This document shows, in pieces, positions 36,415-46,003 of a stretch of 64,000 nt of DNA. The DNA is from an uncultured Bacteroidales bacterium. GTDB lineage: Bacteria; Bacteroidota; Bacteroidia; Bacteroidales; UBA932. Every line of letters begins with the position of its first letter. Positions within the stretch are counted from its first letter, which is position 1. The notes under the pieces are model-generated. The model worked only from the letters and a program-made list of their open reading frames with translations, was not told where the DNA came from and ran no database searches. A program made the translations under genes and the position numbers. The DNA lies in NCBI GenBank assembly GCA_944325765.1, contig CALVBH010000021.1:1-64000 (forward strand). Reading direction: 5' to 3'.

Positions 36415-36501
36415 GGACAGCCGGGGAGGACATCTACTACTTCGACAACGGGAATACTATAACCGTAATGCCTGTCTGGGAGTGGATTGTGCGTGAAGAA
36501 T
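36415..36501 (+). pseudogene. Small gene remnant (C-terminal scrap)
   Basis: One plus-strand frame reads RTAGEDIYYFDNGNTITVMP then VWEWIVREE and a stop at 36501. Its composition is that of a real protein end rather than random sequence. No start or upstream frame is found. Origin unknown. Confidence 0.4.
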
Positions 36502-36508
36502 GACCGGT

Positions 36509-38734
36509 TCAGTTTTCTATATATGATATAGTGAATACATCGATGTTTCCTTCCATAATATTTGTTCTTGTGACTGCTACAACCAGCCCGTTTGAATCGA
36601 TTTGATACTGATACTTGTAGGTTCCTACTTGAGTGTCCGGAAGATGCCGGCTGCTTATTCCTTTCATGAAAAGGCCGATCTCCTCGAAGTCCCACAAATC
36701 CCAGAAAATATCCACGTTCATCCTGTTTTCAATGTCCGTGTAAGTCAATTTTGCAGCATAGTCATAAACATCACTGTCGTCATACTCATCTCCGTCAGTA
36801 TCCTGAAAGGTGTCGTGGAGCGCCATATACGAGCAGTCCCCGTTTTCGTATGTCGGGGAAAGATGCCGGTTGAATATACCTTTGGGGTCTGCCACATAAG
36901 TGTGTGCCGATTCCAGAGTCCCGTCTTCCCCGTAACGGAAATCAGTATAATAGTTGCCGCTCATTTCGATTTTTGTCAGATATCCAGACTCGTCGAACCT
37001 GAAATAAAGCGGCTCGGAAGTGTTTCCGTCATAATAAAAGACAATAGTCCGGTCATCCGGATATCTCAGATCATAATAATAACTGTATTCTGGATCCACA
37101 AGATCAATAATGTCCATCCTTGTCATTCGGCCGTTTTCATCGTAAGTATATGAGCGGGTCTCATTGTCGACCCAGGTCACAGACTCGACAAGCTTGGTCT
37201 CGGACTCTATCTCGAACTCCGTCTGCGGCTCGGCGGGGATATCTACGGTCCCTATTCTGACGATAGGACGGACTTTGTATGTGCCGGGCTCCAGTCCGGT
37301 GTGCGTGCCTGCGAAATCGAAGCTGGTATCTTCAATGAAGGCATACGGCTCGGCTTCCGACTCCGAGACTTTCGCGGAACCGTCCTGCGTCCAGACCCCT
37401 GTCGCGACAGATACCGGGAACAGCACGTCCCTCGTCGCATTGTAGCCCGCCGTCACTCCGTCTCCCGTCGGCTCGACCTGCGTACTCTCAAATTCAGGAA
37501 AAATGTATTTCTCCGTCTCCCAAAGGTTCATCTTGGCCACTCCCAGCGGCTTTATGGTCTTTCCTCCTGCCTTTACCACCACATCGGCCCTTCCCTGCAG
37601 TGCAAGCGAGACTTTCGTGTCCTTGAATGTGTTGTAAAAATTTCCTCCGGTGATATCCATATTGAATTCCCCGCTGACCTCTACACCCAGTGAAGGCCGC
37701 AATGTTATGGATTCCGAATCCAATCCGCACAGGCGTAATCCGGGACCCAGCATCATTCCCACGTATGCATTCCCTGAAAGGTTGAAGTCTATTCCTTCGA
37801 AGTCTGTCTTCGGGGCGAGCCTCCCGTCGACGTCCCTTATGTCGTGCAGCCATGTGTCATTCACGTTCTCGACTGTCACGAGGATATGTCTGTTGATATT
37901 GACGCCGGTGGTGAATCCGGCCTCTCCCTCAACCGTCACGACCGGCTGGAATTTAAGAAAGGGCTCGAGTATGGCCAGTGCCGGATGGATGAATCTGCCG
38001 GAAAGCGTCACCATCGGTATGTCGAAATCATGGTATCCCGAAACGCTGCATCCGAACTCAAATTCCGTCTCGACCTTAAGATACATCTCCGCCTTGAAAT
38101 GCGGATCCTCCACTTTCAGCCCCTGGTTTATGTCCAGATGGACCCTTAGTCCGGACGAGACTTCTCCCGCAAAGCTGTACTCGGCCTTGCCGGCATCACC
38201 AAGTTTCGTGTCAATATGTCCTGTCAGGTACATGTACCCATCCTCGCCGTGGATCTTGAAACCGCTTGAACCCCCGTCTGTTTCCGCTACCATCTCAAAC
38301 GAGCCGCTGACCCGGAACAGGTCGAAGGACTCCGATATCGTCGTGCGCTCCATCAGAGCCTTGACAAGGCCACCTTCTTCTTCTTCAATCACTTCGACAA
38401 CCCTTCCGAGGTAGCCGTGCGGGAATCTCTCGCTCGGGGTAAGGGCATAGACGATTGCTCCCGGAACCAGCAGGGCGGGAAGCAGGACTTTGGTCTGTGC
38501 TTTTGATACGGTCCCTTCCTCCGTTCCCGAAAATTGGAAATATATCGCATTTTCTTCCACCGACACTATTTGGCCGCTGAATTCATCGAGATTGACAGAA
38601 CTTTCCGCAGGGACTATCTCCACCGTCTGTTCCCCGCCTCCTCCGCCCGGTCGAGCCGTAACGTCGCTCTTGCTGCAGCCCGAAACAAGCAATACGCCTG
38701 CTATCATCGGAATGATTGAAAATAGCTTTTTCAT
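36509..38734 (-). CDS. Large lipoprotein of unknown function
   Basis: 741 residues. The lipoprotein signal ends at lipobox LLVSGC (Cys20). A Gly-rich spacer follows, then about 500 residues of beta-rich sequence (for example GSFEMVAETDGGSSGFKIHG). A C-terminal segment has SYTYDENGRMTRMDI and YFRFDESGYLTKIEM, the pattern of DUF4595-like repeats in Bacteroidales lipoproteins. There are several Cys but no catalytic motif I recognise. It is probably outer-membrane anchored and surface-exposed. Single-gene unit, flanked by gene debris on both sides. Confidence 0.7.
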   Translation of the reverse strand: MKKLFSIIPMIAGVLLVSGCSKSDVTARPGGGGGEQTVEIVPAESSVNLDEFSGQIVSVEENAIYFQFSGTEEGTVSKAQTKVLLPALLVPGAIVYALTPSERFPHGYLGRVVEVIEEEEGGLVKALMERTTISESFDLFRVSGSFEMVAETDGGSSGFKIHGEDGYMYLTGHIDTKLGDAGKAEYSFAGEVSSGLRVHLDINQGLKVEDPHFKAEMYLKVETEFEFGCSVSGYHDFDIPMVTLSGRFIHPALAILEPFLKFQPVVTVEGEAGFTTGVNINRHILVTVENVNDTWLHDIRDVDGRLAPKTDFEGIDFNLSGNAYVGMMLGPGLRLCGLDSESITLRPSLGVEVSGEFNMDITGGNFYNTFKDTKVSLALQGRADVVVKAGGKTIKPLGVAKMNLWETEKYIFPEFESTQVEPTGDGVTAGYNATRDVLFPVSVATGVWTQDGSAKVSESEAEPYAFIEDTSFDFAGTHTGLEPGTYKVRPIVRIGTVDIPAEPQTEFEIESETKLVESVTWVDNETRSYTYDENGRMTRMDIIDLVDPEYSYYYDLRYPDDRTIVFYYDGNTSEPLYFRFDESGYLTKIEMSGNYYTDFRYGEDGTLESAHTYVADPKGIFNRHLSPTYENGDCSYMALHDTFQDTDGDEYDDSDVYDYAAKLTYTDIENRMNVDIFWDLWDFEEIGLFMKGISSRHLPDTQVGTYKYQYQIDSNGLVVAVTRTNIMEGNIDVFTISYIEN

Positions 38735-39092
38735 ATTTTATGATTTACAATATTGCAATTATATTCATAAAATTCTGAAAATAAAAGAATTTGCCGGTTT
38801 TGATGCAGCAGTTGGCGGGGTTGGTGTGGCAGGCGGCGTCAGAACGAGTATTTGTGGAGGCAGTCGCCGGCGAGGGCCTGCCGTCAGAGGATTTGCCTTT
38901 CGAGGTGCTGCGCAATCTGTGATGATAGACGGAGAAGGATTTTGCCGACGGCAGCGATGAAAACGTGCTGCTGGATTTTTCGTACGCCGGCTACAACCTA
39001 CGAAGCCCAGCTCGAAAGGCGTCTCGGATATCTTCCGTCCTGGATCGAGGCTTTGAAATAATATGAGGGTGAACTCAAAAGGAGGACACACT
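38735..39092 (+). pseudogene. Gene debris between the lipoprotein and glnN
   Basis: No intact gene in these 358 bp. One plus-strand frame from 38802 reads MQQLAGLVWQAASERVFVEA…LRNL, then three stops, then EKDFADGSDENVLLDFSYAG. The second piece recalls the start of secreted beta-helix enzymes. A different frame ends YEAQLERRLGYLPSWIEALK-stop at 39061. These look like scraps of two or more dead genes. Confidence 0.45.
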
Positions 39093-41282
39093 CTATCTTA
39101 TGAACAGAAGTTCGCGGTATTTAGGCAGCGTCCACATCTGGTCGTCAACGATAAGCTCCAGATAGTCGATATGGCTCCGGATTTCATCCAGGTAAGGGAA
39201 TACCGTGTCGTGGTATGCTATGGCCTTTTCCCTCTCGTCCGTGAGCCTGTTGGCTATCTTGCGGGCTTCCACCATATTGTCCACGTGCTCCTTTATGAAG
39301 GCGGTATGGGAAGCGATGGCCTCGATAAGCTCTAAATTCCGGACTGTCAGAATGTCGGCCTTTTCCTTAGGGAAGATTTCGTGCATCTTGTACACGTTGT
39401 CTATGAGCGAACTCTGGTATCTGGTGGCCACGGGAACGATGTGGTTCAGGGCCAGGTCCCCGAGGACGCGGGCCTCTATCTGTATCTTCTTCGTGTAGGT
39501 CTCCCACTTGACCTCGTTCCGCGCTTCCAGTTCCTTTCTGTTCATCACGCCCGTGCTTTCGAACATCCGGATGGAACTGTCGGAAAGGTAGTTGTCATAA
39601 ATCAGCGGCACGCTCGTCTCGCAGTCGAGTCCCCGGCGCTTAGCCTCCTCCTTCCACTCTTCGCTGTAGCCGTTGCCGTCGAAATGGATAGGCTTGCATA
39701 TCCTGATATATTCCTTGACCACCCCGAGAATTGCCGAGAATTTGCCTTCGCCTGCGGCAATGCGTTCGTCTACCACCGACTTGAATTCGTTCAACTGCTC
39801 TGCCATGGCTGCGTTGAGGACAATCATCGCGCTGGCGCAGTTCGCCTCCGAGCCTACGGCCCTGAACTCGAACCTGTTCCCGGTGAATGCGAATGGTGAA
39901 GTACGGTTCCTGTCGGTGTTGTCCACGAGGATTTCCGGTATCTGGGGTATGCCGAGATTCATTCCTTTCTTGCCTCCGAGCGACTGCAGGTCTTCAGGTT
40001 CGCTTTCCTCTATGTGTTTCAGCACTGCGGAAAGCTGCGACCCTAAGAAACTGGAGATGATGGCGGGCGGAGCCTCGTTCGCCCCGAGCCTGTGTGCGTT
40101 GTTCGCGCTGGATATGGACGCCTTCAGCAGACCGTTGTGCCGGTAGACGGCCATAAGCGTGTTTACCACGAATGTGATGAAGCGGAGATTGCTCTTGAAA
40201 TCCTTTCCCGGAGCCATCAGGGCCAGACCGGTGTCCGTGCCGAGCGACCAGTTGTTGTGCTTTCCGCTGCCGTTTACGCCCTTGAAAGGCTTTTCGTGCA
40301 GCAGCACTCGGAAGCCGTGGTTTCTGGCGATTTTCCTCATCAGCGACATAATCAGCATGTTGTGGTCGTTCGCCAGGTTGCATTCCTCATATATCGGGGC
40401 CAGTTCGAACTGGTTCGGAGCCACCTCGTTGTGACGGGTCTTGACCGGAATCCCGAGCTTCAGAGCCTCTATTTCGAGGTCTTTCATAAATGCGGCCACG
40501 CGGGTAGGGATGGCTCCGAAATAGTGGTCTTCCAGCTGCTGGTTCTTGGCCGAATCGTGTCCCATCAGCGTTCTTCCTGTCAGAAGCAGGTCCGGTCTCG
40601 CGGCATACAGACCCTCGTCCACGAGGAAATACTCCTGTTCCCAGCCAAGGTTGGCGAAGACTTTCTTCACGTCGGGATTGAAATAGTGGCAGACATCCGT
40701 CGCTGCCTTGTCCACGGCTCGCAAGGCTTTCAGAAGCGGAGCCTTGTAGTCGAGTGATTCACCTGTGTAGGCGATGAAGATGGTCGGAATGCAGAGAGTG
40801 TCGTCCACGATGAACGCCGGCGACGAAGGATCCCAGGCGGAATAGCCGCGGGCCTCGAAAGTATTCCTTATACCTCCGTTAGGGAATGAGGAGGCGTCAG
40901 GCTCCTGCTGTACGAGGAGCTTTCCGGAAAATTCTTCGATGACACCGCCCTTCCCGTCGTGCTCGATGAAAGAGTCGTGCTTTTCGGCAGTTCCTTCAGT
41001 CAGCGGGGCGAACCAGTGGGTGTAGTGGGTCACACCCATCTCCACCGCCCATTTCTTCATTCCGGCAGCCACTTCGTCAGCGATGCTCCGGTCGAGTGCG
41101 GAACCCGAGTCGATGACGTTGACAAGTTTGGCATATACCTCCGCCGGGAGATATTTGAACATTTTCTCCCTGTTGAAGACATACATACCGTAGTACTCTG
41201 ATGACCGTTTTTCTGGAATGTCTACGTGCGAGGGCTTTTTTCCGAAAGCCTCCTCCACCATCTTGAATCTTAATGTTGACAT
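39093..41282 (-). CDS. glnN: Type III glutamine synthetase, copy 1
   Basis: 729 residues. This is the GSIII enzyme that makes glutamine from glutamate, ammonia and ATP, the usual form in Bacteroidales. GSIII landmarks are WFAPLTEGTAEKHDSF, the VNGSGKHNNWSLG ATP/glutamate motif and KTRHNEVAPNQFELAP. Start MSTLRFKMVE at 41282; the in-frame extension to 41375 crosses a terminator and this gene's own promoter. Its protein is about nine-tenths identical by eye to the adjacent copy and the same length. DNA identity is highest in the middle and lower in the last 600 bp. Confidence 0.96.
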   Translation of the reverse strand: MSTLRFKMVEEAFGKKPSHVDIPEKRSSEYYGMYVFNREKMFKYLPAEVYAKLVNVIDSGSALDRSIADEVAAGMKKWAVEMGVTHYTHWFAPLTEGTAEKHDSFIEHDGKGGVIEEFSGKLLVQQEPDASSFPNGGIRNTFEARGYSAWDPSSPAFIVDDTLCIPTIFIAYTGESLDYKAPLLKALRAVDKAATDVCHYFNPDVKKVFANLGWEQEYFLVDEGLYAARPDLLLTGRTLMGHDSAKNQQLEDHYFGAIPTRVAAFMKDLEIEALKLGIPVKTRHNEVAPNQFELAPIYEECNLANDHNMLIMSLMRKIARNHGFRVLLHEKPFKGVNGSGKHNNWSLGTDTGLALMAPGKDFKSNLRFITFVVNTLMAVYRHNGLLKASISSANNAHRLGANEAPPAIISSFLGSQLSAVLKHIEESEPEDLQSLGGKKGMNLGIPQIPEILVDNTDRNRTSPFAFTGNRFEFRAVGSEANCASAMIVLNAAMAEQLNEFKSVVDERIAAGEGKFSAILGVVKEYIRICKPIHFDGNGYSEEWKEEAKRRGLDCETSVPLIYDNYLSDSSIRMFESTGVMNRKELEARNEVKWETYTKKIQIEARVLGDLALNHIVPVATRYQSSLIDNVYKMHEIFPKEKADILTVRNLELIEAIASHTAFIKEHVDNMVEARKIANRLTDEREKAIAYHDTVFPYLDEIRSHIDYLELIVDDQMWTLPKYRELLFIR

Positions 41283-41300
41283 AGCGTGGAAATTCTGCTG

Positions 41301-41331
41301 CAAAAATAAGAAGAGGGTAACTAAAAAGCAA
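41301..41331 (-). promoter_or_regulatory. Promoter of glnN copy 1
   Basis: On the minus strand, TTG (41329-41331), 20 bases, TATTTTTG (41301-41308). It begins in the loop and right arm of the hairpin at 41313-41346, so copy 1 has its own promoter. Confidence 0.75.
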
Positions 41332-41346
41332 GTTTTAATTACCCTC
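41313..41346 (-). terminator. Hairpin between the two glnN genes
   Basis: GAGGGTAACTAAAA (41313-41326) and TTTTAATTACCCTC (41333-41346) pair with one mismatch, 49 bp past the stop of copy 2. A T-rich tract follows on the minus strand. Confidence 0.7.
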
Positions 41347-41394
41347 CAACGTTTGTCTTCGAAAGACCCGCTCACACCATGACCGGATTCTTCT

Positions 41395-43584
41395 TTATCT
41401 TATGAACAGCAGTTCGCGGTATTTCGGCAGGGTCCACATCCTGTCGTCCACGATGAGCTCCAGCTTGTCTATATGGTATCTGATTTCGTCCAGACACGGG
41501 AACACCGTATCGTGATAGGCTATGGCCTTCTCCCTCTCGTCCGTAATCGTGTTGGCCGCTTTCCTCGCTTCCACCATAGCGTCCACGTGCTCCTTTATGA
41601 AGGCGGTATGGGAGGAAATCGCTTCGATAAGTTCCACATTCCTGATAGTCAGTGTGTCCGCCTTTTTCTCCGGAAAGATTTCATGCATCTTGAACACATT
41701 GTCGATAAGTTCGCTCTGGTACTTGGTCGCTACCGGCACGATGTGGTTCATCGCCAGATCCCCGAGGACGCGGGCCTCTATCTGTATCTTCTTCGTGTAG
41801 GTCTCCCACTTGACCTCGTTCCGGGCCTCTATCTCCTTGCGAGTCATCACTCCGGTGTTTTCGAACATATCCACGCTTTCGTCGGTGAGATAATTGTCGA
41901 AAATCAGCGGCACGCTCGTCTCGCAGTCGAGCCCCCTGCGCTTAGCCTCCTCCTTCCATTCTTCGCTGTATCCGTTGCCGTCGAAATGGATTGGATCGCA
42001 GATTTTTATGTATTCCTTGATGACGCCGATTATCGCCCTCTCCTTTTCTTCGCCTGCGGCAATGCGTCCGTCTACCGCCGACTTGAATTCCTTCAGTTGC
42101 TCCGCCAATGCGGCATTCAGGACAATCATCGCGCTGGCGCAGTTCGCCTCGGAACCCACTGCCCTGAACTCGAACCTGTTGCCCGTAAAGGCGAACGGGG
42201 AAGTCCGGTTCCTGTCGGTGTTGTCCACGAGGATTTCAGGGATTTGCGGGATGTCCAATTTCATCCCTTTCTTTCCTCCGAGCGACTGCAGGTTTTCCGG
42301 TTCGCTTTCCTCTATGTGTTTCAACACGGCAGAGAGTTGCGACCCTAAGAAACTGGAGATGATGGCAGGCGGAGCCTCGTTCGCGCCGAGCCTGTGGGCG
42401 TTGCTCGCACTGGAAATGGACGCCTTCAGCAGGCCGTTGTGACGGTAAACCGCCATCAGCGTGTTCACCACGAAGGTGACGAAGCGGAGATTTCCGGTAA
42501 AGTCTTTCCCCGGGGACATCAGGGCCAGGCCGGTGTCCGTGCCGAGCGACCAGTTGTTGTGCTTCCCGCTGCCGTTCACGCCCTTGAAAGGCTTTTCGTG
42601 CAGCAGCACGCGGAAGCCGTGGTTTCTGGCGATTTTCCTCATCAGCGACATAATCAGCATGTTGTGGTCGTTCGCCAGGTTGCATTCCTCGTAGACGGGT
42701 GCCAGTTCGAACTGGTTCGGAGCCACCTCGTTGTGACGGGTCTTGACCGGAATCCCGAGTTTCAGAGCCTCTATTTCGAGGTCTTTCATAAAGGCGGCCA
42801 CGCGGGTAGGGATGGCTCCGAAATAGTGGTCTTCCAACTGCTGGTTCTTGGCCGAATCGTGTCCCATCAGCGTTCTTCCTGTCAGAAGCAGGTCCGGTCT
42901 CGCGGCATACAGACCTTCGTCCACGAGGAAATACTCCTGTTCCCAGCCCAAATAAGCATAGACTTTCTTCACGTCGGGATTGAAATAGTGGCAGACATCC
43001 GTCGCGGCCTTGTCCACGGCCCTCAATGCCTTGAGCAAGGGAGCCTTGTAGTCGAGGGACTCACCGGTGTAGGCGATGAAGATGGTCGGAATGCAGAGTG
43101 TGTCATCCACGATGAACGCCGGCGATGAAGGATCCCAGGCGGAATAGCCGCGGGCCTCGAAAGTGTTCCTTATACCTCCGTTGGGGAATGAGGAGGCGTC
43201 AGGCTCCTGCTGTACGAGGAGCTTTCCGGAAAATTCTTCGATGACACCGCCCTTTCCGTCGTGTTCGATGAAGGAGTCGTGCTTTTCGGCAGTTCCTTCG
43301 GTCAGCGGGGCGAACCAGTGGGTGTAATGGGTCACACCCATCTCCACCGCCCATCTTTTCATTCCGGCTGCGACTTCGTCTGCGATGCTCCGGTCGAGAA
43401 CCGAGCCGGTATCGATGACATTGACAAGCTTGGCATATACCTCCGCCGGGAGATATTTGAACATTTTCTCCCTGTTGAAGACGTACATTCCGAAATACTC
43501 TGAAGGTCTTCCGTCCGGGATGTCTACATGTGACGGCTTCTTGCCGAAAGCCGTCTCCACCATCTTGAATCTTAGTGTTGACAT
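41395..43584 (-). CDS. glnN: Type III glutamine synthetase, copy 2
   Basis: 729 residues with all GSIII motifs seen in copy 1. It starts 21 bp after dapL on the same strand with no promoter box between, so it is probably transcribed with dapF-dapL, whereas copy 1 has its own promoter. Substitutions cluster near the N-terminus (MVETAFG versus MVEEAFG, PDGRPSEYFG versus PEKRSSEYYG) and in the last 150 residues. No active-site motif differs, so both are probably active. Confidence 0.96.
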   Translation of the reverse strand: MSTLRFKMVETAFGKKPSHVDIPDGRPSEYFGMYVFNREKMFKYLPAEVYAKLVNVIDTGSVLDRSIADEVAAGMKRWAVEMGVTHYTHWFAPLTEGTAEKHDSFIEHDGKGGVIEEFSGKLLVQQEPDASSFPNGGIRNTFEARGYSAWDPSSPAFIVDDTLCIPTIFIAYTGESLDYKAPLLKALRAVDKAATDVCHYFNPDVKKVYAYLGWEQEYFLVDEGLYAARPDLLLTGRTLMGHDSAKNQQLEDHYFGAIPTRVAAFMKDLEIEALKLGIPVKTRHNEVAPNQFELAPVYEECNLANDHNMLIMSLMRKIARNHGFRVLLHEKPFKGVNGSGKHNNWSLGTDTGLALMSPGKDFTGNLRFVTFVVNTLMAVYRHNGLLKASISSASNAHRLGANEAPPAIISSFLGSQLSAVLKHIEESEPENLQSLGGKKGMKLDIPQIPEILVDNTDRNRTSPFAFTGNRFEFRAVGSEANCASAMIVLNAALAEQLKEFKSAVDGRIAAGEEKERAIIGVIKEYIKICDPIHFDGNGYSEEWKEEAKRRGLDCETSVPLIFDNYLTDESVDMFENTGVMTRKEIEARNEVKWETYTKKIQIEARVLGDLAMNHIVPVATKYQSELIDNVFKMHEIFPEKKADTLTIRNVELIEAISSHTAFIKEHVDAMVEARKAANTITDEREKAIAYHDTVFPCLDEIRYHIDKLELIVDDRMWTLPKYRELLFIR

Positions 43585-43605
43585 GGCAGAAAAATTTAAG
43601 TGAAT

Positions 43606-44841
43606 CTATTTGTTGAAGTTCCGTTTGATTCTTTCCATGGCTTCGATGCAGTCGTATCTTTCACCGAATGCCGTAAGCCTCAGATAGCCTTCGCCGCTCG
43701 GCCCGAAACCCGAACCGGGAGTCCCGACGACATGCACCTTGTGCAGAAGATAGTCGAAAAAGTCCCAGGAGGTCTGTCCTTTCGGCGTTTTCAGCCAGAT
43801 ATACGGGGCGTTGACCCCTCCGTAGACAGTCAGTCCGGCTGCCTGCAGGCCTTCTCGCATGATTCTGGCGTTTTCCATATAGTAGTCGATGATTTTCTTC
43901 ACCTGCTTTTTCCCTTCCGGAGTGTAGATGGCTTCCGCGCCTTTCTGGGTGATGTAGCTGGTGCCGTTGAATTTCGTGCACTGTCTCCTGTTCCACAGCT
44001 GGTTCAGGCTGATTCTGGAATCGTCCAAAAGGGCTCCGCTCACTTCGTGCGGGACGACAGTATAGGCACATCTCACTCCCGTGAATCCTGCTGTCTTCGA
44101 AAAACTCCGGAATTCCACGGCGCATTTCTTGGCTCCCTTGATTTCGTATATCGAATGGGGGATGCGGTCTTCGCGGATGAACGCCTCGTAGGCCGAATCA
44201 TAGAGGATGAGAGTGTCGTTTTCCAGGGCATAGTCCACCCAGTCCTTCAGCTGTTCCCGGGTCAGGACAGTTCCCGTGGGGTTGTTCGGATAGCACAGAT
44301 ACACTATGTCGACACGTTTGTCGGGAATCCGCGGCAGGAAATGGTTCTCTGCAGTACATGGCATGTAAGTGATGTTGCTCCAGTGCCCGTCCCTGCTGAT
44401 GTCTCCCGCCCGTCCGTCGATGACATTGCTGTCCACATAGACGGGATATATGGGGTCGGTGACTCCGACGCTGTTGTCCGTACTCAGGATATCGCAGAAG
44501 TTCCCCGTATCGCTTTTGGCTCCGTCGCTGATGAAGATTTCGGACTTGTCGAGATAGATGCCGCGCGGCTGGTAGTCGTGGCGGATGATGGCATTTCTCA
44601 GGAAGTCGTAGCCCTGCTCAGGACCGTAGCCCTTGAAGGTGGCGGCATTGGACATTTCATCCACCGCCTTGTGCATGGCCTTGATGCACGCTTCAGGAAG
44701 CGGTCTGGTGACGTCCCCGATACCTAACTTTATCAGTCTGATTTCAGGATTGGCATTCTTGAATGACTGGACTTTTTTCGCGATATCCGAAAACAGGTAG
44801 CTTCCGGGAAGCTTCATGAAATTTTCATTTACAAGTGCCAT
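43606..44841 (-). CDS. dapL: LL-diaminopimelate aminotransferase
   Basis: 411-residue PLP enzyme converting tetrahydrodipicolinate directly to LL-diaminopimelate, the short route to lysine and cell-wall diaminopimelate. The N-terminal [34 protein letters not shown], the PNNPTGTVL loop and the PLP lysine in [17 protein letters not shown] identify DapL. dapF lies 20 bp upstream in the same operon. Confidence 0.97.
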   Translation of the reverse strand: MALVNENFMKLPGSYLFSDIAKKVQSFKNANPEIRLIKLGIGDVTRPLPEACIKAMHKAVDEMSNAATFKGYGPEQGYDFLRNAIIRHDYQPRGIYLDKSEIFISDGAKSDTGNFCDILSTDNSVGVTDPIYPVYVDSNVIDGRAGDISRDGHWSNITYMPCTAENHFLPRIPDKRVDIVYLCYPNNPTGTVLTREQLKDWVDYALENDTLILYDSAYEAFIREDRIPHSIYEIKGAKKCAVEFRSFSKTAGFTGVRCAYTVVPHEVSGALLDDSRISLNQLWNRRQCTKFNGTSYITQKGAEAIYTPEGKKQVKKIIDYYMENARIMREGLQAAGLTVYGGVNAPYIWLKTPKGQTSWDFFDYLLHKVHVVGTPGSGFGPSGEGYLRLTAFGERYDCIEAMERIKRNFNK

Positions 44842-44861
44842 AATCCTTTGTTCTTTATCGG

Positions 44862-45713
44862 TTAAATTTCATATTCGATTTCTCCTTCGAAGACTTTTAC
44901 TGCAGGTCCTGTCATAAGCACATGCCCTTCGGGAGTGATTTCTATGGTGAGATGTCCTCCGTCCATCTCAATGTCGTATTCCGCTTCCGGGATGCCGCCG
45001 TTTCCTTCCCGGTCTTCTGCTACGGCCGTTTCCCTGCCGAGAACCGCCGCAGCAACGGCTGTGGCGCAGGCTCCTGTCCCGCAGGCTTTCGTGATGCCCG
45101 AGCCTCTTTCCCAGACTCTCATACGGATTTTCCCGTCTCCGGTTTTCATGGCAAATTCGACATTCGTCCTGTCCGGGAACAGCGGGTCGTGTTCGATGAC
45201 CGGGCCTTCTTTCCCGATGTCGATGCCGTCCAGGTCATCGGTGAATATCACGAAATGCGGATTTCCCATCGAAAGGGAGATTCCACCGTGAGGGACGATG
45301 CCTCCGGTTTCCATCCTTCTGATGCCGGAAGGCTTTCCCATATCCACGCAGACCTGCTCCACGCTCCCTTCCTGCGACAGTTTCAGGTTCAGAACCTTTA
45401 TTCCGGACAGGGTTTCGAGCCTGATCGAGGTCTTGTCGGTAAGCCCCGTTTCGTAGAGGTATTTCCCGACGCATCTGCTTGCATTCCCGCACATCATGGC
45501 CTCCGAGCCGTCCGCGTTGAAAATCCTCATACTGAAGTCGGCTTTGGCCGAGCTGCCGATGAGGACAAGCCCGTCGCTTCCGATACCCGTATGATACATA
45601 CTCCATTTGCGGGAAGCCCAGACAGGGTCAGGAATGGAGTACTGCATCGTATTTACATAGATGTAGTCGTTCCCTGCCCCTTGCATCTTGGTGAATCTGA
45701 TCGTGTTTTTCAT
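44862..45713 (-). CDS. dapF: Diaminopimelate epimerase
   Basis: 283 residues, converting LL- to meso-diaminopimelate. The two catalytic cysteines are visible in [15 protein letters not shown] and [28 protein letters not shown] starts the N-terminal half. ATG at 45713 (MKNTIRF) is used; the seven codons before it run into the -7 region. First gene of dapF-dapL(-glnN). Confidence 0.96.
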   Translation of the reverse strand: MKNTIRFTKMQGAGNDYIYVNTMQYSIPDPVWASRKWSMYHTGIGSDGLVLIGSSAKADFSMRIFNADGSEAMMCGNASRCVGKYLYETGLTDKTSIRLETLSGIKVLNLKLSQEGSVEQVCVDMGKPSGIRRMETGGIVPHGGISLSMGNPHFVIFTDDLDGIDIGKEGPVIEHDPLFPDRTNVEFAMKTGDGKIRMRVWERGSGITKACGTGACATAVAAAVLGRETAVAEDREGNGGIPEAEYDIEMDGGHLTIEITPEGHVLMTGPAVKVFEGEIEYEI

Positions 45714-45731
45714 TTCCCGTAATCTCTGATG

Positions 45732-45739
45732 CAAAAATA
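45732..45739 (-). promoter_or_regulatory. -7 box for dapF
   Basis: TATTTTTG on the minus strand, 18 bp before the dapF ATG. No -33 TTTG; the rest of the roughly 260-bp divergent gap to the outer-membrane gene holds only AT-rich sequence and the box at 45939-45946. Confidence 0.5.
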
Positions 45740-45938
45740 CTTGGAATTGGAGGAGACCTGTACCGTTTCCTGCCGTTTTCCGAAGAAAAATTTTGTCTGG
45801 TGCAAAATATTTAGTTTTTCTCCGTATGTTTATGATAAATTGAAACTGAAATACGGCACATTTTTATGATTTGAAAGTCGATATTTTCTTATCGCAATTT
45901 TTCCGGCTTTCCCTGCACATCCGAAGCGCTGAGGAGCA

Positions 45939-45946
45939 TAAATTTG
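45939..45946 (+). promoter_or_regulatory. -7 box for the outer-membrane/P-II/amtB genes
   Basis: TAAATTTG, 57 bp before the ATG at 46004. No sigma-54 -24/-12 pair was found in this gap. Confidence 0.4.
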
Positions 45947-46003
45947 CCGATGAAAAACAGAAAGGCAAGAAACCGGTTTCTTGTCCGCTTAAATTAACGG
46001 ACA

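Noticed and set aside
41473..43128. Long plus-strand frames opposite both glnN genes
   Set aside because: They recur at the same place in both copies simply because the genes are duplicates; no independent evidence of coding.
39093..43584. Long repeats at 39-43 kb as a possible CRISPR or other array
   Set aside because: They are two full-length glutamine synthetase genes; no short regularly spaced repeats exist anywhere in the window.
45740..46003. Sigma-54 promoter search in front of the nitrogen genes
   Set aside because: No -24 GG/-12 GC pair with correct spacing was found; only a TAnnTTTG box is present.
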